From Acidimicrobiia bacterium (GTDB taxonomy: Bacteria; Actinomycetota; Acidimicrobiia; Acidimicrobiales; Ilumatobacteraceae), in the NCBI GenBank assembly GCA_013815505.1, contig JACDGA010000065.1:1-8463 (forward strand): DNA of 8,463 nucleotides. Reading direction: 5' to 3'. Positions 1 to 5,569 of the stretch are shown one piece after another. Position 1 is the first letter of the stretch, and every line of letters starts with the position of its first letter. A model generated the notes under the pieces. The model ran no database searches. It was not told where the DNA came from and was given only the letters and a program-made list of their open reading frames with translations. A program made the position numbers and the translations under genes.

Positions 1-431
1 CCAAGATCATGCAGGACCGTGCGTTCGCCAACCCGAAGATCGAGATGATGTGGAACACCGTCGTCGAGCGCGTCGTCGGCGAGCAGCGCGTCGAGGGCGT
101 CGAGCTGCGCGACACCGAGAGCGGTGCCACGTCCACGCTGCCGGTCACGGGCGTCTTCGTCGCCATTGGGCACCGGCCCAACACGGACCTGTTCCACGGC
201 ATCCTCGACATGGAGGACACGGGCTACCTCGTCACGGCGCCGGATCGCACGGCGACCAACATCGACGGCGTCTTTGCGTGCGGTGACGTGCAGGATCACG
301 AGTGGCGCCAGGCCATCACCGCAGCGGGTTCGGGCTGCATGGCCGCGATCGAGGCCGAGCGTTGGCTCGAAGCCAACAGCGACCACGAGACGCCGGGCGC
401 CGTGGTCGCCACGGCGGCCGCAGGGGAATAG
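1..431 (+). CDS. trxB: Thioredoxin reductase, C-terminal part (5' end outside window)
   Basis: FAD-dependent thioredoxin reductase moves electrons from NADPH to thioredoxin in the cytoplasm. Only about the last 142 codons are present; the frame is already open at base 3 and continues upstream, so the ATG at base 9 is an internal Met. Visible landmarks are the GHRPNT segment that closes the NADPH-binding domain and the GVFACGDVQD segment typical of the C-terminal FAD-binding motif, followed by the WRQAITAAGSGCMAA helix that packs on the flavin. The CxxC redox pair of this family lies upstream of the window and cannot be checked. The protein ends with an Ala-rich tail and a TAG stop. It is followed 57 nt later by trxA, the usual pairing of reductase and substrate. 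Confidence 0.96.
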   Translation, partial: KIMQDRAFANPKIEMMWNTVVERVVGEQRVEGVELRDTESGATSTLPVTGVFVAIGHRPNTDLFHGILDMEDTGYLVTAPDRTATNIDGVFACGDVQDHEWRQAITAAGSGCMAAIEAERWLEANSDHETPGAVVATAAAGE

Positions 432-488
432 CGACCCCGCCCCGCGGGTTGCAACGTACACTTCTCCCGTCTCGAAAGGACCCCCGAC

Positions 489-827
489 ATGAGTGCTGGC
501 ATCGTGAACCTCTCGAGCGCGACGTTCGACGAAACGATCGCCTCGGCGTCGACGCCCGTCGTCGTCGACTTCTGGGCCGAGTGGTGTGGCCCGTGCAAGC
601 AGATCGCGCCCGTGCTGGAACAGCTCGCCAGCGAGCAGTCCGACAGCATCACCGTGGCAAAGGTCAACGTCGACGACAACAGCGACCTCGCACTTCGTTA
701 TAACGTAATGAGCATTCCGACGCTGTTGGTCTTCGATAAGGGTGAGGTGCACAAGCGACTCGTCGGCGCCAAGTCGAAGGGGGCGTTGTTGCAGGAGCTC
801 GACGAATTTCTCGACACCTCCCCCTGA
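489..827 (+). CDS. trxA: Thioredoxin
   Basis: Cytoplasmic thiol-disulfide oxidoreductase of 112 aa, the normal size for the family. The active site WCGPCK is at residues 32-37 with redox cysteines 33 and 36; FWAEW precedes it as in classical thioredoxins, and the cis-proline of the SIPT segment is Pro77. It has no signal peptide, so it is the cytoplasmic enzyme reduced by the adjacent TrxB. The ATG start is supported by AAAGGA at 475-480, 8 nt upstream. The 57-nt gap from trxB contains a lone TACACT that might be a -10 element, but no matching -35 is visible. The TGA stop at 825-827 overlaps a CTG that appears to start the next gene. The pair corresponds in position to trxB2-trxC beside the mycobacterial origin. 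Confidence 0.97.
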   Translation: MSAGIVNLSSATFDETIASASTPVVVDFWAEWCGPCKQIAPVLEQLASEQSDSITVAKVNVDDNSDLALRYNVMSIPTLLVFDKGEVHKRLVGAKSKGALLQELDEFLDTSP

Positions 828-1792
828 CGCCCGGTCAACGCGGCGACGGCATCCAGGATCTCCACCGCCGGCTCGTCGCAGCCGGACATCCCCCCGCCTG
901 CGACGAATCGGACTCGTTCGGGCCGGCCACCGGTCGTGCGGTCGCCGAGTTCCAGGCCGCCCGCGGGTTGCATCGCAGTGGGATCTGCGACGAGGTCACC
1001 TGGTTGGCGCTCGTCGAGGCATCATGGTCGCTCGGCGACCGCTGGCTGAAGCTCACCTCCCCCAACGCCCGCGGCGACGACGTCGCGCAACTGCAGGCGT
1101 CGCTGCTACGGCTCGGCTTCAACTGCGGTCGCCCCGACGGGATCTTCGGACCCCTGACCGCCAACGCCGTCGTGCGCTTCCAGCGACACTGCGGGCTCCC
1201 GAGCGACGGGATCTGCGGGTTGGAAACCGTGCGCGTGCTGACCCTGAACAGCCGACAGACCGGTGACGGTCCCGGCGTCGCGATGCTGCGCGACCTCGCC
1301 GCGCTCACGACGACGAGTGACGACCTCGTCGATCTGCGCGTCGTGGTCGGTCAGTTCGGGGGACTGAGCTCGCTCGCTCGACAAGTCGCCCGGGCACTCC
1401 GCCAGCTCGAGACGAGCGTGCTCAGCATCGACGAGCCCGACGCCTCGCTGCAGGCCGAGGTCGCCAACCATCACGGCGCACACGCCTACCTCGGCCTCGA
1501 ATCCAGCAGCGACTCACGCTTCACGCTCTCCTACTACGCCGATCCACACTACGAGTCGCTCGGCGGCCGCCTGTTGGCAGAACGCCTGGCGACGCGAATG
1601 CGGGCTCACGACGGACTCTCGCACCTCGCCTGTGACATCCAGGGGATGCGACTGCCGGTGCTGCGCGAGACGAAGATGCCCGCGGTCTTGTGCTCCGTGG
1701 CGCCGCTGCGTGAGGTGATGGCGGTCGCTCCCCTCCTGTCGGCGGTGATCGTCGACGCCATGCGGGATTGGGCAGTGCAACCGTTCCACTGA
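824..1792 (+). CDS. cwlM: CwlM-like protein: two peptidoglycan-binding domains plus degenerate N-acetylmuramoyl-L-alanine amidase domain
   Basis: In mycobacteria CwlM is a cytoplasmic regulator of peptidoglycan precursor synthesis (it activates MurA) and not a hydrolase. The protein here, 322 aa from CTG 824, has PG_binding_1 repeats at about residues 7-63 and 84-140, the second ending in SDGICGLET, then an Amidase_3-like region at about 170-318. No signal peptide or membrane segment is visible, which agrees with a cytoplasmic protein. Zinc-binding residues are missing: VVVGQFGG (173-180) stands where DPGHGG is expected, LGLES (224-228) replaces SIHAN, and the Glu after the conserved ETKMPAVL is absent. 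The first ATG/GTG/TTG in frame is TTG 968, which would delete most of the first domain. The frame is open and homologous back to about base 833, so I chose CTG 824, overlapping the trxA stop as CTGA. ATT 806, 8 nt after AGGAG (793-797), is the rival. Confidence 0.85.
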   Translation: MTPGQRGDGIQDLHRRLVAAGHPPACDESDSFGPATGRAVAEFQAARGLHRSGICDEVTWLALVEASWSLGDRWLKLTSPNARGDDVAQLQASLLRLGFNCGRPDGIFGPLTANAVVRFQRHCGLPSDGICGLETVRVLTLNSRQTGDGPGVAMLRDLAALTTTSDDLVDLRVVVGQFGGLSSLARQVARALRQLETSVLSIDEPDASLQAEVANHHGAHAYLGLESSSDSRFTLSYYADPHYESLGGRLLAERLATRMRAHDGLSHLACDIQGMRLPVLRETKMPAVLCSVAPLREVMAVAPLLSAVIVDAMRDWAVQPFH

Positions 1793-1860
1793 GGTTGTGG
1801 TCCGGCTGCTGTCCTGGTGCGGTTGTCCACAGCAAGTCCCCAGACTGTGCGAAACCTCAG
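1789..1860. terminator. Possible bidirectional terminator region between convergent cwlM and parB
   Basis: A perfect 8-bp inverted repeat, CTGAGGTT (1789-1796, including the cwlM stop) and AACCTCAG (1853-1860), encloses a 56-nt loop. Just downstream, TCACC-GAAA-GGTGA (1863-1876) could form a 5-bp stem with a GNRA tetraloop, and CCGG repeats (1881-1884 and 1892-1895) could form a short stem. The location between convergent genes suits transcription termination in both directions, but there is no U-tract, and long-loop stems form weakly. The rest of the spacer to 1910 holds a DnaA box and no gene. Confidence 0.3.
1823..1831 (+). promoter_or_regulatory. DnaA box TTGTCCACA
   Basis: This is an exact match to the high-GC actinobacterial form of the DnaA box (TTGTCCACA, compared with TTATCCACA in E. 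coli). It lies in the 118-bp spacer between the convergent ends of cwlM and parB, about 5.8 kb from dnaA. It is a single box, so it could be a DnaA titration or regulatory site, or a chance match. Confidence 0.45.
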
Positions 1861-1910
1861 CCTCACCGAAAGGTGACGGTCCGGTGTCGCGCCGGTGACG
1901 AATGGGTGTC

Positions 1911-2846
1911 TCAGCGCTCGTCGGCGATGCGGCGATAGATGCGCTCCAGATCCTCGAGATCGGCGAAGTCGATCGTCACTTTGCCACGCTTCGCCGACAT
2001 CTGCACCGCCACGCGTGTCTGCAGATGATCGGCGAGCAGCTGCTCGAGCTCGAGCAGGCCAGGCGGGCGCAGCGCCGCCATGGCGGCCCGCCCGACGCCA
2101 GGTGCCGCCGGAGGCTCCTCGACGCCATCTGACTCGACGACGCCGCTGCCCTGGCCCCCCGCCGACTCGCGCACCGCCTGCTCGACAGCACGGACCGACC
2201 ATCCTTCACGGGCAGCCTGGCGCGCCAGCGCTTCTTGCAGCGAGCGATCCGGTGTGCCAAGCAGCGCCCTGGCGTGCCCCGCCGACAACTTCGCGTCGGC
2301 GAGCAGGTGCTGTACGGCCGGCGGCAGCGACAACAGCCGCAACGTGTTGGTGATGGCCGAGCGCGAGCGTCCCACGCGTGTCGCAATCTGATCGTGCGTG
2401 AGCTGGAACTCCTCGAGCAGCTGCTGATAGGCGGCAGCCTCCTCGAGCGGCGTGAGGTCCTCACGGTGGAGGTTCTCGACGAGCGCCTGCTCGACGAGCT
2501 CCTTCTCGGCGTCGGGATGGGCGCTGCGGATCAGCGCCGGCACCGTCGTCTTGCCTGCTCGCTCTGCCGCTCGCCAGCGCCGTTCACCGGCGATCAGTTG
2601 GTAGCGGCCGTCGGCCGTGGCATGCACCAGAATCGGCTGCAGCACGCCGAGCTCGGCGATCGACGAAGCGAGATCGGCCAACGACTCCTCGTCGAAATGC
2701 ACGCGCGGCTGGTGCGGGTTCGGCTGCACCTGCGAGATCGGGATCTCGGCGAAGGTCGGCGGTCCGCCGCTCTCCGTGTCAGCGACCGCGCCCTCGGGGA
2801 TCAGCGCGCTGAGTCCCCTACCAAGTCCGCTGCGACGCCCCACCAT
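1911..2846 (-). CDS. parB: Chromosome partitioning protein ParB (CTP-dependent DNA clamp)
   Basis: ParB binds parS, uses CTP to slide as a clamp over neighbouring DNA, and recruits SMC and ParA for origin segregation. The 311-aa protein opens with the typical GRRSGLGRGLSALIP. The CTP-binding and hydrolysis motifs are at GERRWRA (87-93) and ENLHRED (124-130), and the parS-reading helix-turn-helix lies at about 149-175 (HDQIATRVGRSRSAITNTLRLL). An Ala/Pro/Gly-rich linker and a C-terminal dimerisation segment follow. The frame is open further upstream to 2885, but I chose ATG 2846 because AGGAGG (2853-2858) sits 6 nt before it and the family N-terminus begins there. The start lies inside the last 29 nt of parA, so the two genes are cotranscribed and probably translationally coupled. 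Length is normal for an actinobacterial ParB. Confidence 0.96.
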   Translation of the reverse strand: MVGRRSGLGRGLSALIPEGAVADTESGGPPTFAEIPISQVQPNPHQPRVHFDEESLADLASSIAELGVLQPILVHATADGRYQLIAGERRWRAAERAGKTTVPALIRSAHPDAEKELVEQALVENLHREDLTPLEEAAAYQQLLEEFQLTHDQIATRVGRSRSAITNTLRLLSLPPAVQHLLADAKLSAGHARALLGTPDRSLQEALARQAAREGWSVRAVEQAVRESAGGQGSGVVESDGVEEPPAAPGVGRAAMAALRPPGLLELEQLLADHLQTRVAVQMSAKRGKVTIDFADLEDLERIYRRIADER

Positions 2847-3795
2847 GATGCACCTCCTGGGCCAAGTCCCGGTACGCCAACGCACCGCGAGATCTCGGGT
2901 CGAACACGATGATCGGCTGACCGAACGACGGTGCCTCGGACAGCCGCACCGAGCGCGGCACGATCGTACGCACGACCTTGTCGCCGAAGTGCTCGCGCAC
3001 CTCTGCCACGACCTGGTCGGCCAGCTTCGTCCTGGCGTCGTACATCACGCACACGATGGTGCTGATGTCGAGTTCCGGGTTGAGATTGCGGCGCACGAGG
3101 TCGACGTTGCGCAGCAGCTGGCCGAGCCCCTCGAGCGCGTAGTACTCGCACTGGATCGGCACGATCACTTCCCGTGCCGCAGTCAAGCCGTTCACCGTCA
3201 GCAGCCCGAGCGAGGGCGGGCAGTCGATGAGGACGTAGTCGTAGTCGTCGAGCACCGCCTCGACCGCCCGGCGCAGCCGTCCCTCACGGGAGAAGGCCGG
3301 CACGAGCTCGATCTCGGCACCTGCGAGGTCGAGGCTCGCCGGGGCGACAAACAGGTTGCGGACGTCGGTCGGCTCGACGCAGTTCTCGAGCGGCTCCTCG
3401 TGCATCAGCACGTGGTACATCGACGAGTCGAGACCGCGATTCTCGATCCCGAGGCCGGTCGAGGCGTTGCCTTGCGGGTCGAGGTCGACGATCAACGTTC
3501 TCAGTCCCAGCTCGGCGAGGCAGGCACCGAGGTTGATCGTGGTCGTGGTCTTGCCGACCCCGCCCTTCTGATTCGTCACGGCCATCACCCGCGGCAACTC
3601 GTGGTGCGGCGGCGACAGCGCCGCCTCGGGCGGAGCGTGCTGCGGTTGCTCGACGACGGCCAGCGGGGCCGTCACGTCGTCCGCAGGCTCATTCGATGTT
3701 CCACGTGAAACATCGTTCGAGGGGGGAGGGGGGTCAGTCACGTCGTCTGTGTCACGTTCGACTCGGTCACCATCGCCATCCCACGCATCTGACAC
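2818..3795 (-). CDS. parA: Chromosome partitioning ATPase ParA (Soj)
   Basis: ParA is a deviant-Walker ATPase that binds nucleoid DNA and moves ParB-parS complexes. The 325-aa protein has the deviant Walker A KGGVGKTT at 77-84, the A' motif VDLDPQGN at 103-110 and Walker B VLIDCPPS at 188-195. The PRSVRLSEAPSFG segment near residue 280 is typical of chromosomal ParA. A 70-residue acidic, Pro-rich leader precedes the ATPase core; mycobacterial ParA also has one, and here residues 28-33 (DVSRGT) are encoded by a parS site. The start is GTG 3795, without a Shine-Dalgarno, preceded by a TACCGT -10-like element on the minus strand, which suggests a leaderless mRNA. GTG 3741 is the alternative. The 3' end overlaps parB by 29 nt. 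Confidence 0.93.
   Translation of the reverse strand: MSDAWDGDGDRVERDTDDVTDPPPPSNDVSRGTSNEPADDVTAPLAVVEQPQHAPPEAALSPPHHELPRVMAVTNQKGGVGKTTTTINLGACLAELGLRTLIVDLDPQGNASTGLGIENRGLDSSMYHVLMHEEPLENCVEPTDVRNLFVAPASLDLAGAEIELVPAFSREGRLRRAVEAVLDDYDYVLIDCPPSLGLLTVNGLTAAREVIVPIQCEYYALEGLGQLLRNVDLVRRNLNPELDISTIVCVMYDARTKLADQVVAEVREHFGDKVVRTIVPRSVRLSEAPSFGQPIIVFDPRSRGALAYRDLAQEVHHGGASQRTW
3697..3712. promoter_or_regulatory. parS centromere site within parA (one arm mismatch)
   Basis: TGTTCCACGTGAAACA on the plus strand differs from the near-universal bacterial parS palindrome TGTTTCACGTGAAACA at one base. It lies in the parA coding region and encodes DVSRGT in the N-terminal leader. The parB gene next door makes it a credible ParB loading site. 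From memory, M. tuberculosis ParA carries NVSRETS in its leader, from a parS at the matching position. Confidence 0.88.
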
Positions 3796-3803
3796 GAGCG
3801 GTC

Positions 3804-3809
3804 ACGGTA
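3804..3809 (-). promoter_or_regulatory. Possible parA -10 element (TACCGT), leaderless configuration
   Basis: Read on the minus strand, TGCTACCGT matches an extended -10 (TGN-TANNNT), and the hexamer ends 8 nt before the GTG start of parA. No recognisable -35 lies 16-18 nt further upstream. This spacing would place the transcript start at or next to the start codon, which agrees with the missing Shine-Dalgarno. The evidence is short and AT-poor. Confidence 0.35.
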
Positions 3810-3882
3810 GCAGCTCGCGATCATGGCCGGATTGATCCCCTTCCGCGTGGCGTGCAGGCATTGGTCGAGGGTTGTCGTGAGC

Positions 3883-3891
3883 TGTGGACAA
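3883..3891 (-). promoter_or_regulatory. DnaA box TTGTCCACA upstream of parA
   Basis: TGTGGACAA on the plus strand is the reverse complement of a perfect high-GC DnaA box. It lies in the 120-bp gap between rsmG and parA, about 20 bp from the perfect parS site and upstream of the likely parA promoter. The position would allow DnaA to influence parAB transcription, but that role is inference. Confidence 0.5.
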
Positions 3892-3911
3892 CTCTGTGGG
3901 GATGCTGCGTC

Positions 3912-3927
3912 TGTTTCACGTGAAACA
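3912..3927. promoter_or_regulatory. parS centromere site overlapping rsmG stop codon (perfect palindrome)
   Basis: TGTTTCACGTGAAACA is the exact 16-bp parS consensus and a perfect palindrome. Read on the minus strand it supplies the last codons of rsmG (Cys-Phe-Thr) and its TGA stop. With the site at 3697 it brackets the parA start, with about 215 bp between centres and about 3.7 kb to dnaA, as expected for an origin-proximal centromere. Confidence 0.96.
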
Positions 3928-4473
3928 TTCGAACACGGCCACGCGGCCGGCGCCGGGCGGCACCTCGACCTCCACGCGACGCACACGCAACCCGTCAAGG
4001 AGCGACGCCGGCCACCGTTCGCCAGTCGGTGGATCACTGATCACGATCCGACCTCGCTCCTCATTGACAACGAGCCGTCGTGCGTGGCGCAGCGTCTCGG
4101 CCGGAGGGGCGAGGCTACGCGCCACGACGGCGTCCGCGGGTTCGCTGCACTCGTACATTGCAACGTCCGTGCAGATCGCCTCGACGCGAGCGCCGAGCTC
4201 GAGGCGGGCGATCAAGCGCTGCAACCCGTCGGTACGTCGTCTCGAGCGGTCGAGCAACCTGAGGTGGAGGTCGGGTCGTGCCACTGCGATGACGAGCCCC
4301 GGCACGCCGCCGCCGCTGCCGAGATCGAACACGGTGCCGCGCACCGGTGAGAGCGCGGTGAGGAAGCCTTCGGCGTGGCGGACGAGCCGACTGACCTCAC
4401 CGGGCCCGAACGCACCGAGGCGCTGGGCAATGCCCAGCGCCTCGATCAGAGCCCGACGATCGTCCTCGTTCAG
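3916..4473 (-). CDS. rsmG: 16S rRNA (guanine-N7)-methyltransferase RsmG/GidB
   Basis: RsmG uses S-adenosylmethionine to methylate N7 of a guanine in the 530 loop of 16S rRNA; loss of the enzyme in other bacteria gives low-level streptomycin resistance. Motif I is VFDLGSGGGVPGL (residues 48-60), followed by RPDLHLRLLDRSRRRTD, the acidic binding-loop region and DAVVARSLAPPAETL, all typical of the family. The only ATG/GTG/TTG start in frame is GTG 4344, just before motif I, which would remove the N-terminal helices. The frame stays open and family-like (ALGIAQRLGAFGPGEV, RHAEGFL) back to an in-frame TGA a few codons beyond CTG 4473. I therefore take CTG 4473, which overlaps the jag TGA as CTGA and gives 185 aa. 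No Shine-Dalgarno is visible, so reinitiation from jag is likely. The stop codon lies within parS. Confidence 0.88.
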   Translation of the reverse strand: MNEDDRRALIEALGIAQRLGAFGPGEVSRLVRHAEGFLTALSPVRGTVFDLGSGGGVPGLVIAVARPDLHLRLLDRSRRRTDGLQRLIARLELGARVEAICTDVAMYECSEPADAVVARSLAPPAETLRHARRLVVNEERGRIVISDPPTGERWPASLLDGLRVRRVEVEVPPGAGRVAVFECFT

Positions 4474-5540
4474 GATTCGGCGTCGACGCCGGCTGCCACG
4501 TCGTCATTCGCAACGTCGGCATCCGCGCCGTCGTCGACTGACGGCGCAGACGTGGTCACCGGGGTGATGATCACCCGCCGATCGGGATCGTCGCCGACGC
4601 TGCGGCTCTCCACGCCGTCGATCACGGTCAACGCATCGTGGACGATCTTGCGGTCGGCGGACGGCATCGGCTCTAGCGAGCGCGCCGTACCCGAGGCGAC
4701 AACCTGTGCTGCCTGAGCCGTGACGAACTGCTCGAGTGCCACCTTGCGCTTTGCGCGGTAACCGGCAACGTCGAGGCGCAGGCGAGTGTCGTGATCGCCG
4801 AGGCGGCGTTGCGCGGCTACCCTCGCAAGGCTCTGCGCAGCGAGCAGCGTTTGGCCGCCCGGGCCGATGAGCAGGCCGAGGCCCGTCCCCTCGACGACCA
4901 CCTCGAGCTCGCTGCCGTCACGATCGAGGCGCGTCGTGGCCTCGAGGCCCATGGCGCCGACGAGTCCCTCGACGAACCCGACGGCGGCGACGCCGACGGC
5001 CTCGGGGTCGACCGGTTCGTGATCCTCGTCCTGCTCGTGCTGGCGATCGCCGCCGACCGGCCGGCTGCGGCGTGCGTCGTCGCTGCGACCACCGCCACTG
5101 CGGCCACTGTCGCTGCGGCCACTGTCGCTGCGGCCACCGGAGCCTCTTGACGACGAGCGCCGTCCACCGCGACTCGACGTCGACCCGGAACGCGCTGCGT
5201 CCGCACCGTTGCGATCATCGCTGCCCTGCGGGCCTCCGTCGCCGGTCGACGGCGTCGACACGGCGTCGTCGCGCGGTGCTGCGGCCTCGCCACCAAGGCG
5301 AGCGGCACGCTCGTCGTCACGGCCAGTTCCGCCACGGCGGCGGCGATCACGCTTCGGGCGGACGTCAGCCGGCAGCACCCGAGCGCGCACGCGCGCTTCT
5401 CCGCGCAACCGCCCGAACAGCCCTGGTCGTGGTGACTCGACCACCTCGAACTCCGCCTCGTCGGCGGCAACGCCGAGCTCATCGAGTGCCAGCTCCTTTG
5501 CCTCCTCGACGGTCTTGCCCGTCGTCTCGACCCATTCCAT
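4470..5540 (-). CDS. jag: Jag/KhpB RNA-binding protein (Jag_N, KH and R3H domains)
   Basis: KhpB (Jag, SpoIIIJ-associated) is a cytoplasmic RNA-binding protein, nearly always encoded beside yidC and linked in firmicutes to cell-division and cell-wall control. The 356-aa protein has Jag_N at about 1-55 (EWVETTGKTVEEAKELALDE and PRPGLFGRL), a long low-complexity linker at about 60-180 rich in Arg, Ser, Gly and Asp, a KH domain with the loop IGPGGQTL (225-232), and an R3H domain with the R-x3-H signature at Arg297-His301, ending in an acidic tail. The KH loop GPGG lacks the basic residue often found there. The ATG start has AAGGGG 7 nt upstream (5548-5553). It is 29 nt downstream of yidC. The linker contains 15-bp tandem repeats. 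Confidence 0.94.
   Translation of the reverse strand: MEWVETTGKTVEEAKELALDELGVAADEAEFEVVESPRPGLFGRLRGEARVRARVLPADVRPKRDRRRRGGTGRDDERAARLGGEAAAPRDDAVSTPSTGDGGPQGSDDRNGADAARSGSTSSRGGRRSSSRGSGGRSDSGRSDSGRSGGGRSDDARRSRPVGGDRQHEQDEDHEPVDPEAVGVAAVGFVEGLVGAMGLEATTRLDRDGSELEVVVEGTGLGLLIGPGGQTLLAAQSLARVAAQRRLGDHDTRLRLDVAGYRAKRKVALEQFVTAQAAQVVASGTARSLEPMPSADRKIVHDALTVIDGVESRSVGDDPDRRVIITPVTTSAPSVDDGADADVANDDVAAGVDAES
5098..5137 (-). repeat. 15-bp tandem repeat in jag linker (about 2.7 copies)
   Basis: CTGCGGCCACTGTCG (plus strand) is repeated exactly at 5098-5112 and 5113-5127, with a partial third copy to 5137. On the coding strand it gives consecutive GRSDS pentapeptides in the disordered linker of Jag. 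The unit is a multiple of 3, so copy-number change would keep the frame. Confidence 0.9.
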
Positions 5541-5569
5541 CGCGAAACCCCTTTCAGGTCCGGGCGTCG

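Noticed and set aside
437..462. Possible trxA promoter with TACACT (457-462) as -10
   Set aside because: No -35 at a workable distance; trxA is probably cotranscribed with trxB.
296..679. 127-codon minus-strand frame opposite the trxB end and trxA
   Set aside because: Antisense to conserved thioredoxin genes, with no independent support.
1606..2202. 198-codon minus-strand frame over the 3' ends of cwlM and parB
   Set aside because: Low-complexity Gly/Arg/Ala sequence with no domain; it spans two convergent real genes.
2617..3708. 363-codon plus-strand open frame opposite parA and parB
   Set aside because: Its composition is that of a GC-rich shadow frame, and the minus-strand ParA and ParB are unambiguous.
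3692..3715. Short plus-strand peptide frames beginning with MFHVKH at the parS sites
   Set aside because: They are simply the other-strand reading of the parS palindrome.
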